From positions 3,140,973-3,204,972 of the forward strand of contig NZ_CP012159.1 in assembly GCF_001189295.1 (NCBI RefSeq): a DNA stretch of 64,000 nt. The letters run 5' to 3'. The notes below the pieces were generated by a model. The model ran no database searches. It saw only the letters and a program-made list of their open reading frames with translations, and was not told the DNA's origin. The stretch is from Chondromyces crocatus. GTDB lineage: Bacteria; Myxococcota_A; Polyangia; Polyangiales; Polyangiaceae. Positions 52,508 to 61,257 of the stretch are shown here, one piece after another. Positions within the stretch are counted from its first letter, which is position 1. The number at the start of each line of letters is the position of its first letter. The position numbers were made by a program, and so were the translations under genes.

Positions 52508-54573
52508 CAGCCCATCTCCGGCTCGAGGGGGATCCCACCCGCGAGAGCCGCCCCCTCCAGGGCAGCGGCGAGCTGGGCGAGGAAGGATGGGCTCTTGAGC
52601 TGCTCGGCATCCTTCACGCCGTGAATGGTGATGTTGTAGGTGTTGCCGCCTTGCTGGTTGCGGATCGAGGCGCCTGCGACCGCGGGTCCTTCGGCGCTCG
52701 GGATGGAGACGAGGTTACTGACGGCGCTGTCGACGTCGGGCTGGCTGGCTTCGATACCCTGGACGAGTCCCTCTCCGGTGAATCGGCCATAGAGCGCGAA
52801 GACCTTGGACGGTGAGGCAATCCCCAGGGCCGACTTGATGGTGCCCATCATGCGATCGGCGAGATTGCGGACAGCGCCGAGGACCCACGACGCGCCCCCC
52901 TCGATTCCGTTCACCAGGCCGGCGAGGAGGTTGGTTGCGATGGATCCGAAGTCGAGACCGGAGAGCACCGCGTAGAGGGCTCGGGCTTCGGAATAGACCC
53001 GGTAGATGGCGGTGCCGAGAAACACGAAGGGGATCGAGAGCACGACAACGAGACCAAGCAGGGCGCCGAGAGCAGCAGCGCCCGAGAGCATGGCGAGGCG
53101 GAGGCCGTCGACCTTCGATGTGGACTCGCTCCCAAAGACCGAATCGAGCGCCTTCTTGACCCGTAGGACGGCAATCGCGACCAGCAGGGCACCGATGACC
53201 ATCCCCTGGAAGAACGCTCGTGCGTAGGGCGCCCCTCGGCTGAGCGAGGCAAACAAGGGGTTGAGGATCGCCTCGGCGAGGACCTTGAGCGCCCTGCCAC
53301 TGATCGTGCTCTGGTCGAGGAGGCGCAGCACACCGCGGAGCCCCTGAAGAAGCGGATCGATGTGTACCCCGCCGAACAGGCGGCTGAAGTCCTCCCGAGC
53401 GCGCTGGAGCTGGAAGGAGAGGCCGAGGAGCTGGGCTCGCGCGATGTGACCAAACTTCTTCTGGATGGCGTCATCGAGGGCCTGGAGGCCGTGCTCGACC
53501 CGTACCTGGCCGTTCTGGATGGCCGCGACCGCTGCGCTGAAGGAGAGCCCGAGCCGCTCGGCGAGCGCTCCCGCGACGTCATCGAGCTTGAGCCCCGTGC
53601 CGTCGAGGTCGAAGGCGCCCACCACAAAGCGCCGGGCACGGGCGGCCTGCTCAGCGATGCCCTGGAGCTTTGCGCCGGCCGTGGTGCCCATGACCGAGCT
53701 GGCCATGGCGACAGCGGAGAGGGCCGAGGCGAGACCCTGGCCCTCCAGGCGGGTTCTGGCGAGCGAGAGGGCCATCTCCTCAAGCTGCGCGTGGGTCAGG
53801 GCTACCCTCCCCGCCACGGCATCGATCTGGCCAGCGAGAGCCCCTCCCGCCGCCGCGGAGCCGGTTGCCGCGTCGAGGAGCAGGCGGCTGGCGCGTGCCG
53901 CCCCGGCGGCCTGAAGGGCGAAGGCAGCCAGGGAAGCCGCAGCCACACCAAGGCCGACGGTGAGGGCGGCCAGGGCGGCGATGAGCACGACGAGGGCGCC
54001 TGTTGCCCCGCCTTTGCCGAGCATGGCCTTGAGCTGCCCCGCGCGGCCGGCGAGGCTGCCCACTGGCCCGCCAGCCATCTGCGCCGTTTCCATCAACTCG
54101 CCCAGGCCGCCGTTGGCTTCCTTGGCGCTCTGGTTCGTCTTGCCGAAGGTGCCCCCGAGCTGGACGAACTCGGCTTGAGCGGAAGCGACGGACTGGCGCT
54201 TGGCATTGATGGCGTCGCGCATCTGGAGGAATGCCTTGACCGAATCCTCCTGCGATAGGCGGGCTACGGCGGTTCGTGCGGCCTCCAGGCGGGACTTCAG
54301 CTCGCGGTATTTGTCGATGTTGACGACGTTCGCTGACTGAAGCCGGCGCATCTGCGCCTCGAGCTGGGAGAGCGAAGCGGCCTGCCGCTGATACTGCTCC
54401 ACCACGGCAGACGCTTTGAGCCGTTGCATCGCGGCCTGCATTTCAGCGAGAGCCGATTGCCCCGCCTTGATTTTGCTCCGAAGTCGCTCCAGCGCATTTC
54501 CTGCACTGTCTGCTGCTCCCGAGGTTTTGTTTTCCAGCTCGATCGCAAAGGTAGCTTTGGCGTCGGCGCCCAT
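52507..54573 (-). CDS. tail tape measure protein
   Basis: A 688-aa protein. It starts MGADAKATFAIELENKTSGA. Residues 20-140 are coiled coil. Long hydrophobic Ala/Gly/Leu stretches follow at about 190-225 and 465-560 (several possible membrane-spanning helices). The end has 'GNTYNITIHGVKDAEQL', the common tape-measure C-terminal strand. The length would set a short tail (roughly 100 nm at 1.5 angstrom per residue). It starts 2 bp after the frameshifted chaperone extension. Confidence 0.9.
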   Translation of the reverse strand: MGADAKATFAIELENKTSGAADSAGNALERLRSKIKAGQSALAEMQAAMQRLKASAVVEQYQRQAASLSQLEAQMRRLQSANVVNIDKYRELKSRLEAARTAVARLSQEDSVKAFLQMRDAINAKRQSVASAQAEFVQLGGTFGKTNQSAKEANGGLGELMETAQMAGGPVGSLAGRAGQLKAMLGKGGATGALVVLIAALAALTVGLGVAAASLAAFALQAAGAARASRLLLDAATGSAAAGGALAGQIDAVAGRVALTHAQLEEMALSLARTRLEGQGLASALSAVAMASSVMGTTAGAKLQGIAEQAARARRFVVGAFDLDGTGLKLDDVAGALAERLGLSFSAAVAAIQNGQVRVEHGLQALDDAIQKKFGHIARAQLLGLSFQLQRAREDFSRLFGGVHIDPLLQGLRGVLRLLDQSTISGRALKVLAEAILNPLFASLSRGAPYARAFFQGMVIGALLVAIAVLRVKKALDSVFGSESTSKVDGLRLAMLSGAAALGALLGLVVVLSIPFVFLGTAIYRVYSEARALYAVLSGLDFGSIATNLLAGLVNGIEGGASWVLGAVRNLADRMMGTIKSALGIASPSKVFALYGRFTGEGLVQGIEASQPDVDSAVSNLVSIPSAEGPAVAGASIRNQQGGNTYNITIHGVKDAEQLKSPSFLAQLAAALEGAALAGGIPLEPEMG

Positions 54574-54574
54574 A

Positions 54575-54763
54575 TCATCCCTCCTTGGTCAATGCCTGCC
54601 GGATCCGGCGCAGCTCGGTGAGGCCCTCGGCAAGGAGGACCGCCCCGACGTAGCTCCGCTCAAACTCGCCATCTTCCTCTCGACCGGCGGCAAACGAGAG
54701 GAGACATGCCGCCGCGATGCCGTGGTCGCGGTGGGCTTCAGCGAGGAGCGCTCTTATTTTCCC
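54575..54763 (-). CDS. tail assembly chaperone -1 frameshift extension (T part)
   Basis: An open frame of 62 codons begins at the slippery site and ends with TGA 2 bp before the tape measure ATG. It encodes IRALLAEAHRDHGIAAACLL ... 'AEGLTELRRIRQALTK'. It has no start codon of its own near its 5' end. It lies exactly in the -1 frame of the preceding chaperone gene, so it would be made only as a fusion, as with lambda gpGT and its equivalents. Confidence 0.75.
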   Translation of the reverse strand, partial: GKIRALLAEAHRDHGIAAACLLSFAAGREEDGEFERSYVGAVLLAEGLTELRRIRQALTKEG

Positions 54764-55308
54764 TCGGCCTCCTGCTTACGTACGCCTGCGAGAAAGCAGA
54801 CGGCATCGGCGCAGCGCATGAGGGCAGCGGGAACCTCCTCGAAGATGCGCGTGAGCTCCGTCTTGTCGGGGTAGACGACGTGAGGACGGACGAGCTTGGA
54901 GAGCGCCTCGGTGTTCGTCTTCCCCTGGTCGACGAACCGCTGATAGAGGCGAGGGTCGGGCTTACGCACGACAATCATGCCCTCGTCGGTATCGATGCGG
55001 AGAATGCGCTTGTCGAGCGGACCGTGCTCGGCCTCGAGCCGCTCGATGACCTCGGCTTCCTTGCGAGCACGCTTCGCCTCGGCCAGCTCGCGGACGAGCC
55101 GCTGGCTATGTTCGCGCTGAGCTCTGCGCGTCTCGACCTCGGCGAGCTTCGCCAGCTCCGCATCAATCTCTGTCTGAAGGTCGTCGATCTGCGTATCGCG
55201 TCGGGGTGGACGTGCCGTGTCGGGGGGCTCGTCGTGTCTCTCCGCGCCGCGCGTCTTTTGCGCGAGTGCTTGGGAGCTGGGGGGCATGGCTTCGTTCTGT
55301 TCAAGCAT
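54754..55308 (-). CDS. tail assembly chaperone (G part)
   Basis: A 184-aa protein. A disordered N-terminus is followed by a coiled coil (about 45-110, 'DAELAKLAEVETRRAQREHS') and a globular end ('MIVVRKPDPRLYQRFVDQGK', 'ELTRIFEEVPAALMRCADAV'). Position between tail tube and tape measure and the slippery GGGAAAA at its last codons identify it as the tail chaperone that guides tube assembly around the tape measure. ATG 55308 is preferred (AGGTGA upstream); GTG 55317 is possible. Confidence 0.8.
   Translation of the reverse strand: MLEQNEAMPPSSQALAQKTRGAERHDEPPDTARPPRRDTQIDDLQTEIDAELAKLAEVETRRAQREHSQRLVRELAEAKRARKEAEVIERLEAEHGPLDKRILRIDTDEGMIVVRKPDPRLYQRFVDQGKTNTEALSKLVRPHVVYPDKTELTRIFEEVPAALMRCADAVCFLAGVRKQEAEGK
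54757..54763 (-). promoter_or_regulatory. -1 programmed frameshift site G GGA AAA
   Basis: The minus strand reads GGGAAAA directly before the zero-frame TAA (54754-54756). In the zero frame the codons are GGA AAA TAA; after a -1 slip they are GGG AAA ATA and the ribosome enters the 62-codon extension. The form X XXY YYZ is canonical, and it is close to lambda's GGGAAAG. Confidence 0.8.
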
Positions 55309-55313
55309 GACGT

Positions 55314-55790
55314 TCACCTGGTCTTGTCGCTGTTATCGAATAGGGTTCGCCCATTCTTCTTGATGTACATGACGTCGAGGCCGATCTCCTCCTTGAGCGG
55401 ATCGGTATTCTCTTCATGGCTCGCGTCCTCGCTGGCGACGACGCATTGAAAAAGCTCCTCCGTGATGGGCGTCTCGTCTGGCTCGATGTATTGGATCACG
55501 ATGTCGAACTCGACATCCCCATAGTTCGTGCCGTCTGGAGACTGCGAAGCCAGGAAGGCGCGCAGGGCCTCGACCGAGGATTTCCATCCGGTCATCTTGC
55601 CCTCGGCGCTGTAGCGCCCTCGCGTCCTGCCGCGGGGAGCACGGTGCTTCCCGAAACCGTATGCTTTGGCGCGTTCCCGCTTCTGGGAATGGCTAACCGC
55701 GGTGAAGCCGTAGAACTCCTCGCCGAGGATCTTCACCTTGATGGAGCCCCAGTCGTACTGGTTGCCGTTGACCCGAATTGCGTCGGACAT
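55314..55790 (-). CDS. phage tail tube protein
   Basis: A 158-aa protein. 'IRVNGNQYDWGSIKVKILGE', 'EEFYGFTAVSHSQKRERAKA', 'RGRYSAEGKMTGWKSSVEAL' and 'PLKEEIGLDVMYIKKNGRTL' follow the beta-barrel pattern of contractile-phage inner tube proteins (Mu gpM-like). It lies directly after the sheath gene. Confidence 0.85.
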   Translation of the reverse strand: MSDAIRVNGNQYDWGSIKVKILGEEFYGFTAVSHSQKRERAKAYGFGKHRAPRGRTRGRYSAEGKMTGWKSSVEALRAFLASQSPDGTNYGDVEFDIVIQYIEPDETPITEELFQCVVASEDASHEENTDPLKEEIGLDVMYIKKNGRTLFDNSDKTR

Positions 55791-55800
55791 GGGTGGAGCC

Positions 55801-57252
55801 TCAAACCTTCACGGTGCGGAGCGCCGGGTTGTGGAAGCCGATGTCCGTGTTGATGAACTTGGGGTAGCCAAGCGGCACGATGAACGCCTGCCCGTTGAGG
55901 GTGAAGGTGGACAGGATGTTGTCGGTCCGGGACAGGACGAACTTGACGAAGCTGGCGCGCTTTTTCGCAAGCAGTGCAGTCCGGAGCGCCGAGTTGACAC
56001 CCGACTCAATGTCCCTGGCTTCCTCCTCCAGGATGAAGCCGGTGCTCTCGTGGACGTGGAGCGGCTTCGATAGCCGACGCATCAGCTTGGTCCGCACGAC
56101 CTCGCACGCGATGTCCATGACGCGGCGGTGCTGGATGAAGGTGAAATCGCTTCCCGTGGGGGAGAAGAGACGAGGGTTCGTGATGTAGACGCCCTCGTAT
56201 CCCTCCACCGAGCGAAGGGTGGTGAACCTCGCATCGTCGAGGCCCGGGAACACCGCCTCGTCGTGCTCGTCAGGGTTCTGGTTGGCGTCACGAATTTGGA
56301 CCCCAGGAAGCGCGCCGAGGTCGAGTTCTGCGAGGTCGATCGCAGCGTCGACGCCGATGGCTCGGGCGGCAACCGCAAGGGAGATGGGCCGGCGGTAGAC
56401 GCGCCGTGAGACGCTGCTCAGGATCTTGGCGTAGCCGGCGCACAGCGCGAGCCGCTTGTCGCTTACTCCCGAGAACGCAGCGGCGAGGGCGGTGACGTAG
56501 GCCGCTGGTTCTTCGCCGAGGTTCGGGCCGCGGACATTGCCGATCGCCCAGCGATACTTGCCGGCTTGGGCCATGACGCCGAGCTCGGCGCCGATGACAG
56601 CGAGGGCCGTAGGGTCGAGCGAACCCAGCACTTGTGCGACGCGCCAGGAAAGGTTGGTGTGGCGGAGCGCGGTGAGGGCACTGCTCAGTTCCTCGTTGCT
56701 CCACTGGGCAGGGCGGCTTCGGAAGGAGAGCCAGTCACCCGCGAGCACCGAGCCCTGGGCGAGGTCGAGCTTGAGGTTGCCCCCCTCGGGGAGGGTGATG
56801 GAGCTTACCTGCCCGAGCGCGGTCTCCGGTGAGAGCGTGCGCCCACCATCGAGGCTCCATCGGTAGGTGATCCCTGCGGTGCCTACGGTCCCACCGCGGG
56901 GGAAGACGAGGAGGACCTCATACTCATCGTCGGCAAAGCTCGCGGCATCCAGCGTCGGGACGGAGGTGCCACGGAAGCTGAGGGCGTCAACAGCGCTCAA
57001 GGAGCCCTGAGTCGTCTCGCCGGTGCGGACGAAGACGACGGGCTTGCCTGTGTATTCGATGGCGTAGCACGCGGCCTCGACCGATGAGCCGCTTCGGTAG
57101 TTCGCGATTACGTGCTTTGCCTGGCCAAACGCAGCCGGCATGTTCAGCGGGCCATCGGCGGCAGGGCCGACGATCGCCATCACATCTCCAAAGCTTGGCG
57201 GCATGACCCCGCGGGCGCCGTCGAGCACGTTCATGTTCACGCTGGGGAGCAC
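55801..57252 (-). CDS. tail sheath protein (DUF2586-like)
   Basis: A 483-aa contractile sheath subunit. Start GTG 57252 behind AGGAGGG. N-terminal 'PPSFGDVMAIVGPAADGPLN'; middle 'RWAIGNVRGPNLGEEPAAYV'; C-terminal sheath domain with 'RVMDIACEVVRTKLMRRLSK', 'GVNSALRTALLAKKRASFVK' and the closing strands 'GQAFIVPLGYPKFINTDIGF'. This form of sheath is seen in phages of Mu-like organisation. It proves that the tail is contractile. Confidence 0.9.
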   Translation of the reverse strand: MLPSVNMNVLDGARGVMPPSFGDVMAIVGPAADGPLNMPAAFGQAKHVIANYRSGSSVEAACYAIEYTGKPVVFVRTGETTQGSLSAVDALSFRGTSVPTLDAASFADDEYEVLLVFPRGGTVGTAGITYRWSLDGGRTLSPETALGQVSSITLPEGGNLKLDLAQGSVLAGDWLSFRSRPAQWSNEELSSALTALRHTNLSWRVAQVLGSLDPTALAVIGAELGVMAQAGKYRWAIGNVRGPNLGEEPAAYVTALAAAFSGVSDKRLALCAGYAKILSSVSRRVYRRPISLAVAARAIGVDAAIDLAELDLGALPGVQIRDANQNPDEHDEAVFPGLDDARFTTLRSVEGYEGVYITNPRLFSPTGSDFTFIQHRRVMDIACEVVRTKLMRRLSKPLHVHESTGFILEEEARDIESGVNSALRTALLAKKRASFVKFVLSRTDNILSTFTLNGQAFIVPLGYPKFINTDIGFHNPALRTVKV

Positions 57253-57264
57253 ATCGCCCTCCTT

Positions 57265-57819
57265 TCAGGGGCACTCGCAGCCGACTTCGCCTGTGATGTC
57301 GTCGGGCGAGGCAGCGAGACGGGTTGTAACCACCGGCTCGATCCCTGGCGCTGTGGGGATCGGCCTCTCCAGGATCGGCACCTCAAGCTGGAGCATGAAG
57401 ACCAGCTCCTTGCCGAAGGCGCGCTCGGTGACCTTGTTCGTCCACCGCGGCGCGGTGACCTGGTAGGTCCCGTGGGCCTTGCGATGGATCGCGCTGATGG
57501 TCCGGTCGTGGAGGACCCAGACCGCCTCGTACTGCGCTTCCTCGCTGTTCGGCGCTGCGCCGTCATAGGCCCAGACGTAGACACGCGAGAGGGCGACAAG
57601 GGTCCTGACCGGCCGAGGGTTACGGCCAGGATTGCGTGCGGCTGCGTACTCCCCGGCTCCGCCGCTCTCGTCTCCAGGGGCGAACACGACACGGTTTGCG
57701 CGGCCGGGCCCCTGATTGAGCTGCTTCGCCGGCTCGCGCTCGCCGAGCACGACCACAGCCGTGATGCTCTCGTCGGCGAAGACCTGACGCACGTCACGGA
57801 CAAGCTGGAGGAGGCCCAT
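57265..57819 (-). CDS. gp37-like tail connector/terminator protein
   Basis: A 184-aa protein: 'LLQLVRDVRQVFADESITAV', 'PVRTLVALSRVYVWAYDGAA' and 'HGTYQVTAPRWTNKVTERAF'. Location between the gpG-like gene and the sheath, and the pattern of a small alpha/beta protein, suit the tail terminator / Mu gp37 position. Its ATG shares one base with the stop of the upstream gene, which fixes the start. Confidence 0.7.
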   Translation of the reverse strand: MGLLQLVRDVRQVFADESITAVVVLGEREPAKQLNQGPGRANRVVFAPGDESGGAGEYAAARNPGRNPRPVRTLVALSRVYVWAYDGAAPNSEEAQYEAVWVLHDRTISAIHRKAHGTYQVTAPRWTNKVTERAFGKELVFMLQLEVPILERPIPTAPGIEPVVTTRLAASPDDITGEVGCECP

Positions 57820-58214
57820 CAGCGTCCCCCCATCCGTCGGCGGAAGCGGCGTACGAGGCCCGCCTTGATCGCCGAACTGAGGTCCTCCGGCAGCGCGGCT
57901 GAGGGAAGGATCGCTCGTCTCGGTACGCGCTTGGTGCCGTAGTGGTGGTAGACCTCGTGACCGCTGAGGACTGCCAGAATGATGGCCCCCACCGCTCGGA
58001 CGGAGAGCGCCTTGGTGGCTCCAGCGAGAGGCTTCTTGCCGTCCCGCGTGGGCTTCCATGAGGCCCCTTCCGGCGAGCGTCCGGCCGCGATGTTCTGCTC
58101 GAGATGATCGCGGAGCGCCTCGGCCACCTCGGGTGCGGCCTCCTGCGCCATGCGCGGCAGCTCCCGGATGCGTGCGATCATGGCGTCGAGCTCGGCGAAG
58201 CCCTTACCGCTCAT
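57819..58214 (-). CDS. virion morphogenesis / tail completion protein (gpG/HK97 gp10-like)
   Basis: A 131-aa protein. 'FAELDAMIARIRELPRMAQE', 'LRDHLEQNIAAGRSPEGASW' and 'EVYHHYGTKRVPRRAILPSA' are the marks of the phage virion morphogenesis family; 'HxYGT..VPxRxflp' is the usual C-terminal motif. It overlaps the DUF1320 gene by 11 bp. Confidence 0.85.
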   Translation of the reverse strand: MSGKGFAELDAMIARIRELPRMAQEAAPEVAEALRDHLEQNIAAGRSPEGASWKPTRDGKKPLAGATKALSVRAVGAIILAVLSGHEVYHHYGTKRVPRRAILPSAALPEDLSSAIKAGLVRRFRRRMGGR

Positions 58215-58674
58215 GGCGCGCTGCCTTTGCCTGGAGAACCGGCCAGGTGTAGGGGCTCTGCTCCGAGTAGCCGAGGGGACCGCCCGCGTTCACGGCAGCG
58301 ACGTCGGGCGGTGTGGCCTGCCGGGCGGGAAGCTCGATGAGGCCGTCCTTGGAATCGGCAGCCTCCTTGACCCAGGCGAGCGCCTCGTCCTTCTCCTGCT
58401 GGATGAGCTGATCCTGCTCCGAGGAGGGGTTGAAGCCGCGCTTGAGCGTGAGCCGGTAGGCCACAACCCGAGCGACATTGTCGATGATGACGTCCGGATA
58501 GGGCTCGCGGAATGGCGCCGCGTAGCGCTTCGCCAGACGAGAATCGAAGTGTGCTGAGACCTTCGTCGCGATCCGGAGCGTGAGGCCAGGCCAGAGCCTC
58601 TCAATCTCGTCGATATCCTCGGCCGGCAAGGTGCCGAGGTCCTTGATGTCATCGATGGTGACGTAGCAACTCAT
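58204..58674 (-). CDS. gp36-like DUF1320 head-tail connector
   Basis: A 156-aa protein. 'YVTIDDIKDLGTLPAEDIDE', 'VSAHFDSRLAKRYAAPFREP' and 'VARVVAYRLTLKRGFNPSSE' match DUF1320 (Mu gp36), a head-completion or adaptor protein with an all-helical fold. It follows the capsid gene by 19 bp. Confidence 0.88.
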   Translation of the reverse strand: MSCYVTIDDIKDLGTLPAEDIDEIERLWPGLTLRIATKVSAHFDSRLAKRYAAPFREPYPDVIIDNVARVVAYRLTLKRGFNPSSEQDQLIQQEKDEALAWVKEAADSKDGLIELPARQATPPDVAAVNAGGPLGYSEQSPYTWPVLQAKAARHER

Positions 58675-58693
58675 GGCTTCTGTTCCCTCCGAC

Positions 58694-59674
58694 TCAGGAC
58701 TGCGGGGGTTGCTGCTGCTGGGGACCTGGCACCTTGAACTTCACGGCGCGGAATGGATGCCCGTAGATGGCGGCGTTTCGGCCTCGAACGTGCCACTCAA
58801 GGTGATTGGCCCTGGCCAGTTCGGCATCGGTGATGCCGTCGTAGCTCGTCATTCCGTACGGGCGACGCTCTTGCCAGATATACGGCATCCCCAGCTCGCC
58901 GCTGCCCGGCGCGATGAGGATCCAACTCCGAGGATCATGGGCCAGCTCGTGAATGACCAGCGGTTGAACGTGATAATCCGTGATCACGTTCTCGGTTGCC
59001 TCGATGATCTTGGCTCCGGTGACGGTGCGAGCGACCTTCTCGAGCTGGGGAGGGATCAGCAGGAAGCGCGGCTCCAAGTTGCGATTCCGGCCGTTTGGCA
59101 TCTCGAACGTCTTCATGTGTGCGACGCCGAGCGAGAATGAATCGGGGGTCAGCTCGGGCGGGAGCGCAGGCAGAGACGGATCGAATTGAGCCATGCTGTC
59201 GATGAGGGTGCGGTACTCCCCACGGGATTCGTCGAACGGATTGACGAGGTGCGCCCCGTGGAAGGGTCGTCCATCGTAAGCGAGCCCGACCTCACCGTAC
59301 TTGATGAGATCGATGCATTCGTACTGTGGCGACATCGCCATCTCGCTGCCCATCTGCGAGGCCCACTCGGAAGCCAGCTTTGCCTCGTCGTCTTCCCACT
59401 TGTCGCGGTCCATCCGGAGGCCGCCGCCTCGGGGGATGTTGACGGCTTCATGGGCTTGGGTGACCAGATCGTCGAACTGCATCTGGCCGTTGGGCAATTT
59501 GACGATTTGGGCTGTGTTGAGCAGCCATTCGATGATCTCGCGCTTTCCCGTCGAGGCGCGTGTGCCCATAATGTTGGGCCACCAGACGCGGCGCATCGCG
59601 TCCTGGTAGTCGTGGTTGATGATCCTGCGGAGTCGGTCCTCGAACGCGAGGACGTGCCGTGCGGTCCAGAGCAT
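58694..59674 (-). CDS. major capsid protein (Mu gpT-like)
   Basis: A 326-aa protein. 'GTRASTGKREIIEWLLNTAQ', 'DLIKYGEVGLAYDGRPFHGA', 'HLVNPFDESRGEYRTLIDSM', 'RFLLIPPQLEKVARTVTGAK' and 'SWILIAPGSGELGMPYIWQE' correspond to the Mu-like prophage major head subunit gpT. The Gln/Pro-rich tail (PGPQQQQPPQS) is poorly ordered. It would build the icosahedral shell, so this is a headed phage and not a headless tailocin. Confidence 0.9.
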   Translation of the reverse strand: MLWTARHVLAFEDRLRRIINHDYQDAMRRVWWPNIMGTRASTGKREIIEWLLNTAQIVKLPNGQMQFDDLVTQAHEAVNIPRGGGLRMDRDKWEDDEAKLASEWASQMGSEMAMSPQYECIDLIKYGEVGLAYDGRPFHGAHLVNPFDESRGEYRTLIDSMAQFDPSLPALPPELTPDSFSLGVAHMKTFEMPNGRNRNLEPRFLLIPPQLEKVARTVTGAKIIEATENVITDYHVQPLVIHELAHDPRSWILIAPGSGELGMPYIWQERRPYGMTSYDGITDAELARANHLEWHVRGRNAAIYGHPFRAVKFKVPGPQQQQPPQS

Positions 59675-59701
59675 TTCAGAGTCCTTCCTGTCCTCGGCAA
59701 A

Positions 59702-60130
59702 TCAGAGCGGGAACCGCACCCAGACCTTGGCGCCGCCTGGATCGACAGCCATCAAGGTGCCGCCGGTGCTCCGGGCGCCGTTGTTGTCGTCAGCGGAGAG
59801 GGTGTGTTCGTTGAGCAGAAAGCAGGTGCCGCCCAGGTCTGCTTGCCCTAGGGGAGTGCCGTTGACGTCGTTGTCGTAGCGGAACTTGCGGTAGCTCCGG
59901 CTCACGGTAACGGTGATCTTCTGAGCCCCCGCCGGCTTGCCGCGGTTGTCGATCGTTTCAGCGGCTTTCCCCCAAACCGTGACATCGGGGGCTTCATAAC
60001 CAGGCCGTGCGTACCCATCGGGCCCGGTGACCACGATCGCGCCGCCGTAGATGATCGTATCCTCGGCAACGGCGAGATCTTCGGTGTCGCCAACCAGCTC
60101 GGAGGCAAGGAACTCTCGGTTCAAGGCCAT
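59702..60130 (-). CDS. head decoration/stabilising protein candidate
   Basis: A 142-aa beta-rich protein: 'DTEDLAVAEDTIIYGGAIVV', 'YEAPDVTVWGKAAETIDNRG', 'KVWVRFPL' end. Placement between protease and capsid genes is that of Mu gp33 / decoration proteins. Function is inferred from position only. ATG 60130 follows the protease stop by 5 bp. Confidence 0.65.
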   Translation of the reverse strand: MALNREFLASELVGDTEDLAVAEDTIIYGGAIVVTGPDGYARPGYEAPDVTVWGKAAETIDNRGKPAGAQKITVTVSRSYRKFRYDNDVNGTPLGQADLGGTCFLLNEHTLSADDNNGARSTGGTLMAVDPGGAKVWVRFPL

Positions 60131-60135
60131 GGCGG

Positions 60136-61257
60136 CTACCCCCTCCTCTGCGCGCGGATCTGAGCCGCGGTAGGCGCGTTGAGCCGATAGAGCCCTTGGA
60201 TAGGCTTGTCGGCGAAGCCGAACTCCCCTGAGGCAGGGCGACGGACACCGAGGGCGCGGTCGAGTTCCTCGTTGATGGCCTCGTCTCCGGCCTGTTTGCC
60301 CGAGCTGCCCTGACCCTCTCCGCGCGTCGCAGCGGCCGTGACGGGAGCTCGTAGCGCCTGCTTTGACGCGGCCTTGATGAAGCCTTGCACGGTAGGGAGC
60401 GGCTGCGTCAGTGCCCATGCACGGGTCGAGGCGGTGAATCGGTCCTTATGCTGGTCGACCAAACGCTCGACCTCGGCCCGGGCGACATGCCGCTCCAGCT
60501 CCGCGACGCGCACCGCAAGATCGATGTTCCCGGTCGTTGCCTTGGTCCGTGCCTTGGTCGTCGTAGCGACAGGCTTCTCCTCCTCGTCCCTCTCGCCACT
60601 GTTGGCCGACGGATCGCCTTCGGCTTCCACGGCCTCGCCTTGGCTGTCAGGCTCGCTGGTCCCACCCCCCTCGAGTTCAGCCTTGAGCTTGGACAGGATT
60701 TCCTTCGCCGTTTCGGGATCGTCGGCTCCCAAAGCCGCCTCGATGGTGGCGAGGATCATCGTCAGGACTTCGGTCACTCTCTCGTTCCTTTCGTGCTGCG
60801 CTCGGACCCGCTTTGCGGACGCGAGCATGCGTGCGTGATGGGTGCCCGGGTCCCCCACGAGGGAGATGCGGACCAGGCGGGTGATCTCGCCGGTGTCGGG
60901 GTCGACGTCGTATTCCGGCGACAGAAAGAGCCTTTGACGGCTGCGAACCTGCTCGACCGCGTAGGCGCTCCAGTCGAACCGAAGCCATGGCGCGCCCGCG
61001 CGGATCTCCAGAAAGGCGTAGCCTCCCGTGGGCGGTGGGTCGTCGGAGCTGCGCTGCTCGCGTTCATCCGCGGCGCCGTTGTGCTCAATATCGATCTGGA
61101 GCGGGTTGCCCCGGGTCTCGTAGACCTCGGTGACTTCCCGGACGCTCCGCTCGGTCCAATGGTGCGTGCCGTAATCCGTCGGGTTCGGGCCGACGCTCCA
61201 GAGCTGAATTTCGGCCGGCGGGTCCTTCGGTTGGAAGACGTAGGCACGAGTTCTCAT
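60136..61257 (-). CDS. phage protease/scaffold (Mu gpI-like)
   Basis: A 373-aa protein. The N-terminal half is the prohead protease: 'GTHHWTERSVREVTEVYETR', 'NPLQIDIEHNGAADE' (His/Asp region), 'RLFLSPEYDVDPDTGEITRL' and 'VRISLVGDPGTH'. The C-terminal half is acidic, helical and low-complexity ('AELERHVARAEVERLVDQHK'), the usual scaffold. Protease and scaffold are fused as in Mu I/Z. Start overlaps the portal stop (ATGA). Confidence 0.9.
   Translation of the reverse strand: MRTRAYVFQPKDPPAEIQLWSVGPNPTDYGTHHWTERSVREVTEVYETRGNPLQIDIEHNGAADEREQRSSDDPPPTGGYAFLEIRAGAPWLRFDWSAYAVEQVRSRQRLFLSPEYDVDPDTGEITRLVRISLVGDPGTHHARMLASAKRVRAQHERNERVTEVLTMILATIEAALGADDPETAKEILSKLKAELEGGGTSEPDSQGEAVEAEGDPSANSGERDEEEKPVATTTKARTKATTGNIDLAVRVAELERHVARAEVERLVDQHKDRFTASTRAWALTQPLPTVQGFIKAASKQALRAPVTAAATRGEGQGSSGKQAGDEAINEELDRALGVRRPASGEFGFADKPIQGLYRLNAPTAAQIRAQRRG

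Noticed and set aside
53362..54258. A 298-codon plus-strand frame inside the tape measure gene
   Set aside because: Antisense shadow of the tape measure gene, which has coiled-coil and hydrophobic features and fits the packed minus-strand operon.
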